41,641 nt of DNA from Bacteroidales bacterium (GTDB taxonomy: Bacteria; Bacteroidota; Bacteroidia; Bacteroidales; UBA932), in the NCBI GenBank assembly GCA_024695285.1, contig JAILIM010000034.1:1-41641 (forward strand), in the 5' to 3' direction. Both the position numbers and the translations under genes were made by a program. This document shows positions 1 through 6,734 of this stretch, in pieces (position 1 is the first letter of the stretch; each line of letters starts with the position of its first letter). Under the pieces are notes generated by a model. That model was given only the letters and a program-made list of their open reading frames with translations, ran no database searches and was not told the DNA's origin.

Positions 1-1
1 A

Positions 2-37
2 GCAAAGCGCGCCGTCAAGGAGACCTCCGCCGAATAG
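2..37 (+). CDS. C-terminal end of a truncated upstream gene (tentative)
   Basis: The second frame reads AKRAVKETSAE and then stops (TAG at 35-37). The Lys/Ala/Glu-rich end looks like a real protein tail, and a GC-rich hairpin follows at once, as at the end of a gene. Eleven residues are too few to name a family. The start lies outside the window. Confidence 0.35.
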   Translation, partial: AKRAVKETSAE

Positions 38-44
38 GACTACA

Positions 45-62
45 GCCGGGCTCCGGCCCGGC
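45..62. other. GC-rich hairpin between the truncated gene and tRNA-Arg
   Basis: GCCGGGC (45-51) and GCCCGGC (56-62) pair perfectly around a four-base loop. No T-run follows, so it is either a weak terminator or a processing hairpin ahead of the tRNA. Confidence 0.4.
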
Positions 63-66
63 ATAC

Positions 67-140
67 GGCTCCTTAGCTCAATTGAATAGAGCATTTGACT
101 ACGGATCAAAAGGTTACAGGTTTGAGTCCTGTAGGAGTCA
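67..140 (+). tRNA. tRNA-Arg (anticodon ACG)
   Basis: The acceptor stem GGCTCCT (67-73) pairs with AGGAGTC (133-139) and A140 is the discriminator. The D-arm is TTAGCTCA...GAGC, and the anticodon loop CTACGGA lies between TTTGA and TCAAA, giving anticodon ACG, whose A34 is normally edited to inosine. The T-arm is ACAGG-TTTGAGT-CCTGT. CCA is not encoded, which is common in Bacteroidetes. Confidence 0.93.
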
Positions 141-143
141 CTG

Positions 144-178
144 AAAAACCCCTTTGAGAGCATCTCAGAGGGGTTTTT
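144..178 (+). terminator. Rho-independent terminator after tRNA-Arg
   Basis: AAAAACCCCT...AGGGGTTTTT forms a long stem, extended inward by TTGAGA/TCTCAG with one G-T pair and a GCA loop, ending in five T. It starts four bases after the tRNA. Confidence 0.9.
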
Positions 179-179
179 C

Positions 180-414
180 ATATATAATTGTCCCAAAATT
201 GTCGGTTGACCGGCTTTGCCACAAAGCCTTCATGGTCAACATGACCGGGCCATCATATCGAGTGAAAGAATTGTCGGAGCACCATTCAGTCGAAGATGCC
301 CGGCATCACATACAGCACGACGAATATGGCAACCTAACCCCTGTTTTCTACGAAATCAGAGGCTGCATGGCGCAGTTCTTTGCCAAAGTGATGTATCCAG
401 AGGAGACTATCTGA
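180..414 (+). pseudogene. Possible remnant of a transposition helper gene (IstB-like tail)
   Basis: An open frame continues from inside the tRNA terminator to TGA at 412-414, so it has no credible start of its own. Its first part (DRLCHKAFMVNMTGPSYR at about 211-264) recalls from memory the C-terminal tail of IS21-family IstB ATPases of Bacteroidetes (DRLxxKxxxxxM...SYR). The rest (through FYEIRGCMAQFF) matches nothing I know. It overlaps the end of the convergent flavodoxin gene by 8 bases. A decayed insertion next to a tRNA gene would fit, but chance is possible. Confidence 0.25.
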
Positions 415-1219
415 GCACCTGGGTGAACACAGGCTCCTGGCCTTCAAGGTCAAGCACGTACACCTTGATGATCCTGGGGCCACCAGGGAACCGGGGATCG
501 GGGGCGTCTTCAGCCTCAAACAGGTATTCGGTTCCACCGGTAACTTCCCTGGAAGATACGTTCTTCGCAGCTGCGTGGATCATCGGATAACCGGCCACGG
601 CGGCGTCGAACACGGCAGTTTCTGCCTCAGAGGCAGGACGCACCTTCGAGAAATCGCCGTACTTTTCATACTCGCCTTCAATGAAACCGCCTTCTTTCAG
701 GAAACGGTCAATTTCCCCGGGAACAGCCTCTATGCGGGCTGCACGCACTCCATATCCGGGAAGGATCTCAGCCTCCGGCTCCTTATCCTTGAGTGCCTTC
801 TCGCTGGAATCCAGTCCGCCGCTTCCGAACGTGCAGAAAGGCACAATCTTCTTGCCGCTGAAATCAGCAGCCTCGAGCAAGCCGGCGACAGGCGGAGCGT
901 ATGTGCCGAACCAGACGGGATAGCCGAGGAAAATCAAATCATAATCATTGAGGTCACAGGAAAGGGGCTCCACGGCAGGAATCTCCCCTGCTTCCATTTC
1001 CTTCTGGCACCTTTCGATGGTCTCCTGGAAATTCCCCGCGTAGGGATCGACGGGAACAATCTCAGCGATGTCGGCACCTAGACGGTTGCAGATTTCCTCG
1101 GCAACCACCTTGGTCGTTCCATTCTGGGAGTAATAAAGGACAAGAATCTTCTGGGATTCTTTCTGTGTGCAGGACAAAGCCATAACGAATGCGGCCATAG
1201 CCAGTAATAACTTTTTCAT
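407..1219 (-). CDS. Flavodoxin-domain lipoprotein
   Basis: About 270 residues. A lipoprotein signal (MKKLLLAMAAFVMALSC, lipid Cys17) is followed by a flavodoxin-like fold. The phosphate-binding loop of FMN flavodoxins is visible as YYSQNGTTK near residue 31, and FLGYPVWFGTYAPP near residue 100 is the second flavin-contact loop. This family is usually cytoplasmic, so the lipoprotein form suggests an electron carrier or a quinone/disulfide-type reductase on the periplasmic side. The final 80 residues or so, after the flavodoxin core, are not recognised. I chose the ATG at 1219, which gives the signal peptide directly; a TTG three codons upstream is less likely. An AT-rich segment with AAATTTG lies just before the ATG and may be its promoter. 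Confidence 0.8.
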   Translation of the reverse strand: MKKLLLAMAAFVMALSCTQKESQKILVLYYSQNGTTKVVAEEICNRLGADIAEIVPVDPYAGNFQETIERCQKEMEAGEIPAVEPLSCDLNDYDLIFLGYPVWFGTYAPPVAGLLEAADFSGKKIVPFCTFGSGGLDSSEKALKDKEPEAEILPGYGVRAARIEAVPGEIDRFLKEGGFIEGEYEKYGDFSKVRPASEAETAVFDAAVAGYPMIHAAAKNVSSREVTGGTEYLFEAEDAPDPRFPGGPRIIKVYVLDLEGQEPVFTQVLR

Positions 1220-1258
1220 GATTATCAAATTTCGTCATAAAGGTAAAAATATTATCTA

Positions 1259-1266
1259 TATATTTG
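1259..1266 (+). promoter_or_regulatory. Bacteroidetes -7 promoter box for the 1284 gene
   Basis: TATATTTG matches TAnnTTTG and lies 17 bases before the ATG at 1284. No good TTTG is visible at the -33 position. Confidence 0.55.
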
Positions 1267-1283
1267 CAACAAATGTAATCAGT

Positions 1284-2429
1284 ATGAAAAGAGTAATCAC
1301 CTGGCTTATCGGCATCCTTGCCGCATTGTTCATCGCCATTGCCTGCATCTGGGGCGGAGAGATCAGAACCATCGCCACCATTGAATCCGTCGGCGACAAC
1401 CCCTATCTCTACAAAATGGAATACAAGGCCGCCTACGACCTGGACGACCTGATTTCCAAAGACATAGACTCCAACCCCGAGCTCCTTGACTATGTCATCG
1501 GACGCATAGGCAAGGGCCTTCCCATCAAGATGAAGAGCGCCCAGGTGGCCGACGAAAACGGGGAGATTGCGGCTTTCAACTGCACCAGCTTCCAGGCTAC
1601 GAAATCAGACGGAACCGGATTCTGGTACGGCCGCAACTACGACTTCTTCAAGAACCCGACCATGGTGACCATATCCCGCCCGAAGAACGGTTATGCATCC
1701 ATCGGAGTCAGCGACATGTCTCATTTCGGCTACTCCCTGGACAAGGTTCCGGACTCATTCCTGTCCAGCCTGAGCTGCCTCGCGTCAGTCTATGCCCCCG
1801 TGGACGGCATCAATGAAAAAGGCCTGTGCACGTCCATAATGGCCCTCCCCAAACAGGCGGCGCAGCAGGACACCGACAACCACGACGTCGGCACTACCAT
1901 AATCATGCGCCTCTGGCTTGACCGCTGCGCGACAGTCCAGGAGGCCCTTGACCTGCTGGCGACCCTGGATGTACGCCACGATGCAGCCGTGGGCTCCGGA
2001 TACCACTACATGGTTGCCGACGCAAACGGTGACTGCGCAGTCGTCGAATTCGACAAGGAAGACGGCTGGAAGACCATGATAGTCCGCAAGGGAGAGGCCG
2101 AAAAGTACATGCTCGTCACCAACCACCTACTTTCGGACAAGTACTACACCACCGTCCCGGACATAGCCGTCGGCAATCCCCACAGCAAGAGCTGGTGGCG
2201 CTACGAGACTGCGACCGCCTTCCTTTCAGGGCACGACGGCACCCTCACCCTTGAAGAGGCCCAGGAATGCCTTGCCCAGGTCCACTGGAAAGACCTGCTC
2301 TGGGAAGACGGCACCGTCGAGGACACCCAGTACAGCAACGTCTACGACCAGACGAACCTTATCCTCCACCTCCGTAACTGGAACGACTACGACACCACCG
2401 TTGATTTCTGCCTGAACGAACCCCGATGA
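1284..2429 (+). CDS. Membrane-anchored Ntn-type linear amide C-N hydrolase (choloylglycine hydrolase / C45 acyltransferase-like)
   Basis: 381 residues. An N-terminal hydrophobic anchor (residues 5-23) precedes a domain of the N-terminal-nucleophile amidase superfamily. The expected nucleophile is Cys100 in FNCTSFQA, followed by WYGRNYDF (residues 115-122), the GRN.D signature that bile-salt hydrolases, penicillin acylases and C45 acyltransferases share. NVYDQTNLILHLR near the end is consistent with the C-terminal strands. The 100 residues before Cys100 would have to be removed, or tolerated, for Ntn chemistry. Substrate cannot be told: bile-salt, N-acyl amino acid and peptide amides are all possible. 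Start at ATG 1284 gives the anchor. The stop overlaps the next gene by four bases (ATGA), implying co-translation. Confidence 0.75.
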   Translation: MKRVITWLIGILAALFIAIACIWGGEIRTIATIESVGDNPYLYKMEYKAAYDLDDLISKDIDSNPELLDYVIGRIGKGLPIKMKSAQVADENGEIAAFNCTSFQATKSDGTGFWYGRNYDFFKNPTMVTISRPKNGYASIGVSDMSHFGYSLDKVPDSFLSSLSCLASVYAPVDGINEKGLCTSIMALPKQAAQQDTDNHDVGTTIIMRLWLDRCATVQEALDLLATLDVRHDAAVGSGYHYMVADANGDCAVVEFDKEDGWKTMIVRKGEAEKYMLVTNHLLSDKYYTTVPDIAVGNPHSKSWWRYETATAFLSGHDGTLTLEEAQECLAQVHWKDLLWEDGTVEDTQYSNVYDQTNLILHLRNWNDYDTTVDFCLNEPR

Positions 2430-3613
2430 CTAAAAGGATACTGACTGCACTGATATGCCTTGTCCTGCTGCCTTCGCTTGCCGGGGCGCAAAGCAAAGCC
2501 GAGACCAACCTGTACGGCCGTACCATCAAGAGGCCTACCGTCAAGGCGGCCGACAAGTTCCTGAAAAAGTACCCAGAATCGGTCTATGCGCCTAAAGTCC
2601 AGCGTCTGCGGGACTCCCTGGTCTTCTTCGCCATAGACTACGATGATGCTGAGGGCATGCGCAATTACTATAACACATACCCGGACTCCCCCTTCATCGA
2701 CCTGGCCACAGACAGGATAATGGAGCACAACGCGACCCAGATCGATCACGAAGAAGCCCTGCAGATTGCAGGCAAGTGCATCGACGCCATAGGCTTTAAG
2801 GTCGACAATGTCGAGCACGTCGTTGCCCTTGACGAGGGGCTGTCCCTCCGCTTTCTCTCCCCTTCCGGCGAACTGAAGATGACCAGGAGCATTCCCGTTT
2901 ACTCTTTGTCCGACAATCCTGGGGCATTTACCCTGGTCAAGTTCTTTGACCTCCTGCCGTCGTTCGACCTGCGGAACTACCTCTACATTGGCTACCTCAA
3001 CGGAGATTCCGAATATGTGGAGGTTCTCTATCTTCCTTACGAAGACATCGTTTACCAGGCGATGTTCTACGGCAATCCGATGAAGCCGGCCGAAGGCGAA
3101 GACTTCAGGATCGAGGGCCAGAGTCCCGAAATGATCGAGGGCCTCGACCTGAGTCCGGGGACGGCATGGATACTCGAAGAATTCAAGGCAAACAGCTCTC
3201 TGCAGCAGATTTCCAAGGCCGACCTGCTGGCCGACGCGGCCATTGAATGGTGGCTGGAAAAGAACCCGAAGGCCCAGTCGGGGGCCACCCGCCTGCACTT
3301 CGGTCAGCTTGATCCGGAATCTTCAATTGTGGCAGCCTGCAAGAAGGCCCCTAAAGAGAAAGGCAAGAGCAGCAATGTGGCTGTCTTCGACATCCGTGGC
3401 TACACCGTCATCTGCGCAGTATCAAAGTCCACCGGCGACTGCACCCTCGTCTGGTGCGAACCAGCCTGCCGCAACAAGAAAGCCCACAGATACCTAAGCT
3501 CCGTCTACTTCGACAGCGACGGCACGACCCTCAACCTGTTCTACTACGTGGGCAGGAGCATCAGCAAACTGAAGATCTCGCTCCCCTCGCAGACTCTCCG
3601 CAGATCAAGTTAA
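2426..3613 (+). CDS. Secreted protein of unknown function, partner of the amide hydrolase
   Basis: 395 residues with a clear Sec signal peptide (MTKRILTALICLVLLPSLAGAQ). I do not recognise the family. The region up to about residue 90 has a helical, TPR-like look (FLKKYPESVYAPKVQRLRDS; NYYNTYPDSPFIDLATDRI), while the remainder is mixed with few Cys. The ATG overlaps the stop of the hydrolase gene (ATGA), so the two are probably made together. The C-terminus is unusually basic (LRRSS) and is followed in the same frame by 25 further good codons after TAA; see the next entry. Confidence 0.75.
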   Translation: MTKRILTALICLVLLPSLAGAQSKAETNLYGRTIKRPTVKAADKFLKKYPESVYAPKVQRLRDSLVFFAIDYDDAEGMRNYYNTYPDSPFIDLATDRIMEHNATQIDHEEALQIAGKCIDAIGFKVDNVEHVVALDEGLSLRFLSPSGELKMTRSIPVYSLSDNPGAFTLVKFFDLLPSFDLRNYLYIGYLNGDSEYVEVLYLPYEDIVYQAMFYGNPMKPAEGEDFRIEGQSPEMIEGLDLSPGTAWILEEFKANSSLQQISKADLLADAAIEWWLEKNPKAQSGATRLHFGQLDPESSIVAACKKAPKEKGKSSNVAVFDIRGYTVICAVSKSTGDCTLVWCEPACRNKKAHRYLSSVYFDSDGTTLNLFYYVGRSISKLKISLPSQTLRRSS

Positions 3614-3691
3614 AGCGGCTTCAACCACTCGTCCAGCGAATACGTGGACATGGTCTTCGAGATGCTCCGGACCCTGCGGTTCTTCGACTGA
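3614..3691 (+). pseudogene. Short in-frame coding remnant after the stop of the 2426 gene
   Basis: Directly after TAA (3611-3613), the same frame stays open for 25 codons to TGA at 3689-3691. It reads as plausible protein: SGFNHSSSEYVDMVFEML followed by RTLRFFD, with the same GC-rich third positions as the neighbours. It may be the true old C-terminus cut off by a nonsense mutation, or the tail of a different deleted gene. Confidence 0.35.
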
Positions 3692-3706
3692 AGACCGGCA
3701 GCATGA

Positions 3707-5071
3707 CTACTTGTTCAGTGCATCCGCGCTGGAGATGAAATTCTGCAGGTCGGCTTCGGAGACGTGGTAGTTCTGCATCTCTCCGGAGAAGTAGCTGTCG
3801 TATGCGCTCATGTCCACGAATCCGTGGCCTGAGAGGTTGAACAGTATGGTCTTGGCCTCGCCGGTTTCCTTGCACTTGAGCGCTTCCCTGATCGTGGCCG
3901 CGATTGCGTGGCAGGATTCGGGGGCGGGGATAATGCCTTCGGTGCGGGCGAAGAGAACGCCTGCCTTGAAGGAGTCAAGCTGCTCGATATCGACGGCTTC
4001 CATGTATCCGTCCTTCATCAGCTGGGAAAGGATCACACCGGCGCCGTGGTAGCGGAGGCCGCCGGCATGGATGGCTGCAGGCTTGAAAGTGTGGCCCAGG
4101 GTGTACATGGGAAGGAGCGGCGTCATTCCGGCCTCGTCGCCGAAGTCATATTCGAATTTACCCTTGGTGAGTTTCGGGCATGAACAGGGCTCGGCCGCGA
4201 TGAAGCGGGTCTTCTTGCCGTCCTGGATGTTGTGCCTCATGAAGGGGAATGCCAGCCCCGAGAAGTTGGAGCCGCCGCCGAAGCAGGCGATCACGATGTC
4301 GGGATACTCCCCTGCCAGTTCCATCTGCTTTTCGGCTTCCAGGCCTATGACTGTCTGGTGCAGGCAGACGTGATTCAGCACCGAGCCGAGCGCATACTTG
4401 CAGTTGGGGGTCGAGACGGCAAGCTCTATGGCCTCCGAAATGGCGCATCCCAGGGATCCCCTGTCGTTGGGATTGCGGGTGAGTATATCCTTGCCTGCGC
4501 GGGTGGACATCGACGGAGAAGGGGTCACGGCAGCGCCGAAGGCCTGCATGATAGAGCGCCTGAAGGGCTTCTGCTCATAGCTCACTTTCACCATATAGAC
4601 GGCGCACTCGATGCCGAACTTCTTGGTGGCGTAGCTCAGGGCACCGCCCCACTGGCCTGCGCCGGTCTCGGTAGTCAGGTTCGTAACTCCCTGTTCCTTG
4701 GCATAATAGGCCTGCGCGATGGCGGAATTGAGCTTATGGCTGCCGGCGGGGCTCACGCTCTCGTTCTTGAAGTAGATGTGGGCGGGAGTGCCGAGAGCCT
4801 CTTCCAGTTCGTAGGCACGCACGAGCGGGGTGCAGCGATAGGCCGCATACTGCTGGCGCACTTCCTCCGGAATGGGAATCCACACATCCGTCTGGTTGAG
4901 CTCCTGGTCGGCGCAAGCCTTGCAGAAGATGGGATACAGGTCTTCGCTCTTCAGCGGCTGCTTCGTGCCGGGATGGAGGAACGGAAGGGGCTTGTTGGGC
5001 ATGACAGCCTGGATATTGAAAAAATGGGTGGGAATCTCCGATTCCGGAAGCAAGTACTTTTTCTGTTTCAT
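3707..5071 (-). CDS. trpB: Tryptophan synthase beta chain, TrpB2 type
   Basis: About 454 residues, the length of the TrpB2 subfamily rather than the 400 of TrpB1. It joins indole (or indole from TrpA) to serine to make tryptophan with PLP. Lys113 in SPAGSHKLNSA is the PLP lysine; TETGAGQWG (about 134-142) holds the catalytic Glu; FGGGSNFSG binds the PLP phosphate. TrpB2 enzymes often work without TrpA and salvage indole. No other trp gene is nearby. Start chosen at ATG 5071 (MKQKKYLLPESEIP), which matches family N-termini; an in-frame ATG at 5101 touches the attenuator T-run and is less likely. Expression is probably set by the leader at 5102-5283. Confidence 0.92.
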   Translation of the reverse strand: MKQKKYLLPESEIPTHFFNIQAVMPNKPLPFLHPGTKQPLKSEDLYPIFCKACADQELNQTDVWIPIPEEVRQQYAAYRCTPLVRAYELEEALGTPAHIYFKNESVSPAGSHKLNSAIAQAYYAKEQGVTNLTTETGAGQWGGALSYATKKFGIECAVYMVKVSYEQKPFRRSIMQAFGAAVTPSPSMSTRAGKDILTRNPNDRGSLGCAISEAIELAVSTPNCKYALGSVLNHVCLHQTVIGLEAEKQMELAGEYPDIVIACFGGGSNFSGLAFPFMRHNIQDGKKTRFIAAEPCSCPKLTKGKFEYDFGDEAGMTPLLPMYTLGHTFKPAAIHAGGLRYHGAGVILSQLMKDGYMEAVDIEQLDSFKAGVLFARTEGIIPAPESCHAIAATIREALKCKETGEAKTILFNLSGHGFVDMSAYDSYFSGEMQNYHVSEADLQNFISSADALNK

Positions 5072-5101
5072 AATAGTATGGGATTTGATAGATAATTGCA
5101 T

Positions 5102-5130
5102 AAAAAACGGCCGTCCGTCTCCGGGCAGCC
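5102..5130 (-). terminator. Intrinsic terminator in the trpB leader (attenuator)
   Basis: On the minus strand GGCTGCCCG and CGGACGGCC pair around a GAGA tetraloop (one mismatch, one G-T) and six T follow at 5107-5102. It lies between the promoter and trpB, only 31 bases before the ATG, so it can only act as an attenuator. Confidence 0.85.
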
Positions 5131-5146
5131 TCTCTTGTATCTTATG

Positions 5147-5205
5147 CCGGTCCGTGACCGGTTATGCGCACAAGCTATGAGCCTGACCGGAAATATCCTT
5201 CAGGC
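5147..5205 (-). promoter_or_regulatory. Attenuator hairpins of the trp leader
   Basis: Hairpin 1 (5205-5181) pairs GCCTGA with TCAGGC and begins one base after the tandem Trp codons. Hairpin 2 (5161-5147) is CCGGTC-ACG-GACCGG. The CCGGTC in the 3' half of hairpin 1 can instead pair with the GACCGG of hairpin 2, so the two compete. CGCACAA (5239-5233) can also pair with TTGTGCG (5173-5167), enclosing hairpin 1. Confidence 0.65.
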
Positions 5206-5245
5206 GCCACCAGCACTTGGAAGCAAATATGTTTGTGCGACACAT
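5162..5245 (-). CDS. trpL: Tryptophan leader peptide (27 residues, tandem Trp)
   Basis: ATG at 5245 opens a 27-codon frame ending in TAA at 5162: MCRTNIFASKCWWRLKD, then ISGQAHSLCA. Codons 12 and 13 (5212-5207) are TGG TGG. It starts seven bases after a perfect TATATTTG box and is followed by two hairpins and a terminator before trpB. This is the layout of ribosome-mediated attenuation: when charged tRNA-Trp is scarce the ribosome stalls on the Trp pair, changes the folding downstream and allows read-through into trpB. Identification rests on layout, not homology. Confidence 0.8.
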   Translation of the reverse strand: MCRTNIFASKCWWRLKDISGQAHSLCA

Positions 5246-5252
5246 ACTTCTG

Positions 5253-5283
5253 CAAATATATGAACAAAAAAATAAAATCCAAG
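5253..5283 (-). promoter_or_regulatory. Promoter of the trpL-trpB unit
   Basis: On the minus strand CTTG (5283-5280), 19 bases, then TATATTTG (5260-5253). The expected transcript start is within a base or two of the leader-peptide ATG at 5245, so the leader peptide mRNA is nearly leaderless. Confidence 0.75.
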
Positions 5284-5292
5284 TTTTTTTTG

Positions 5293-5300
5293 TATTTTTG
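5293..5300 (+). promoter_or_regulatory. -7 promoter box of the flavoprotein-galM-cstA operon
   Basis: TATTTTTG lies five bases before ATG 5306, so the transcript should begin at or next to the start codon. The in-frame GTG at 5300 falls inside the box and is rejected as start. Confidence 0.65.
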
Positions 5301-5305
5301 TGAAT

Positions 5306-6712
5306 ATGGACAGAAGGCTATTTTTGAAGGGTAGCGCAGCAGGGGCTCTCGCCCTTGCCCTGGCCCCGGCGAAACTCCATTCCGCAGGCCCCGGCAGGGC
5401 CACCCTGACCGGAGACTTCAGCAAGGCAGCCCCGGAAGCGGGCCAATATGATATAGTAGTATGCGGAGGCGGCCCTTCCGGATTCATCGCCGCGATTGCA
5501 GCCGCCCGCCAGGGCGCAAAGACCGCAATCATAGAGCGTTACGGATTCCTTGGCGGCATGGCCACCATGGGCTATGTGGCCCCCATCAGCGAATTCGCCT
5601 TTGCGGGCGAGCGCGTGATCGGCGGCATTCCGTGGGAATTCGTCCAGCGCCTCGAATCTATGGGCGGCGCCTTCGTGGAGTGGCCCAAGGGCAATGTGGA
5701 TTTCGATATAGAACTCTATAAACTCTGCGCCCAGCGCATGGTGCTGGAAGCAGGGGTGGACCTGTACATGCACTCGTCGCTGATCGGCTGCGAGATGGAG
5801 GGCGGCTCCGTGCGAAGGGTCGTCATCCAGAACAAGAACGGCCTGGAGTCGCTGCGCGCCGGCGTGTTCATCGACGCCACCGGCGACGGCGACCTCGCAT
5901 ATCTTGCCTGCGTGCCGATGCAGTCCAATGCAGAAGGCGAGTTCCAGCCCTCTTCTTTCTGCTTCGTGCTTTCCGGAGTCGACACCGACAGCGCCCTGCT
6001 GATCCGCTACATGTACCACAGCGGCCGCAAAGGCTCGAGTGAATGCAAGCCCGTGCGCGAGAAACTGCTCGCCCTGAAGGCCGCCGGCGCCCCGATTCCC
6101 GATTTCGGCGGCCCCTGGTTCAACAGCGTGATGCACCGCGGCAGCGTGGCAGTGAACATCACCCGCACCGCCACAGATTCCACCGACAACCGCAATTTCA
6201 CGCAGGCGGAATGCCGCCTGAGGGAGGATATATTCACCTTCACCGACCTGCTTCGCAGGCATTTCAAGGAATTCGCCGGCTGCTACGTCTCTTCCTGCGC
6301 CCCTCAAGCGGGTATCAGGGAGTCGCGGCGTATCCTCGGAGTCCACACCGTCACGGCCGAAGAGTATGTGGCCGGCGAGCACTACCCCGACAGCATTTCG
6401 CGCGGCGCCCACCAGATCGACATGCACTCCAGCAAGGGCTCCGGGCAGGTGCTGATAAAACTGAAGCAGGCCGCCTACGTGCCCTACAGGGCGCTCATAG
6501 CCCCCGGCTTCCCCAACCTGATAGTATCCGGGCGCTGCATTTCCGCCGACCGCAAGGCCCTCGCCTCCCTGCGCGTGCAGGCGAGCTGCATGGGCATAGG
6601 ACAGGCCGCAGGTCTTGCCGCAGTGCGTTCAGTCCGTCAGGGATGCGCCGTGCAGGATATAGACACCGCCGCCCTCACGGCACAGCTCCGCGAGCTCGGC
6701 GCTTTCGTGTAA
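5306..6712 (+). CDS. Tat-exported FAD-dependent oxidoreductase (FAD_oxidored family)
   Basis: About 468 residues. A twin-arginine signal (MDRRLFLKGSAAGALALALA) targets it, folded with its cofactor, across the inner membrane. VVCGGGPSGFIAAIAAARQG followed by IIERYGFLGGMAT (about residues 48-80) is the Rossmann dinucleotide fold with the GG-doublet of the PF12831-type family. FIDATGDGDLAYLA near residue 190 is the ATG/GD motif, and the C-terminal VQASCMGIGQAAGLAA contacts the flavin. Substrate unknown; relatives sit in sugar and sulfur catabolic loci. First gene of a tight operon with galM, cstA and a glycosyltransferase, so a role in carbohydrate metabolism is plausible. Confidence 0.82.
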   Translation: MDRRLFLKGSAAGALALALAPAKLHSAGPGRATLTGDFSKAAPEAGQYDIVVCGGGPSGFIAAIAAARQGAKTAIIERYGFLGGMATMGYVAPISEFAFAGERVIGGIPWEFVQRLESMGGAFVEWPKGNVDFDIELYKLCAQRMVLEAGVDLYMHSSLIGCEMEGGSVRRVVIQNKNGLESLRAGVFIDATGDGDLAYLACVPMQSNAEGEFQPSSFCFVLSGVDTDSALLIRYMYHSGRKGSSECKPVREKLLALKAAGAPIPDFGGPWFNSVMHRGSVAVNITRTATDSTDNRNFTQAECRLREDIFTFTDLLRRHFKEFAGCYVSSCAPQAGIRESRRILGVHTVTAEEYVAGEHYPDSISRGAHQIDMHSSKGSGQVLIKLKQAAYVPYRALIAPGFPNLIVSGRCISADRKALASLRVQASCMGIGQAAGLAAVRSVRQGCAVQDIDTAALTAQLRELGAFV

Positions 6713-6734
6713 TCAATCAAAAATCGATAACACT

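Noticed and set aside
5102..5262. A metabolite riboswitch upstream of trpB
   Set aside because: I looked for TPP, SAM and cobalamin signatures and found none; the tandem Trp codons and terminator explain the leader better.
5318..6427. A long minus-strand frame opposite the flavoprotein gene
   Set aside because: It is the antisense shadow of a strong coding sequence, full of His and Ala runs, with no start context.
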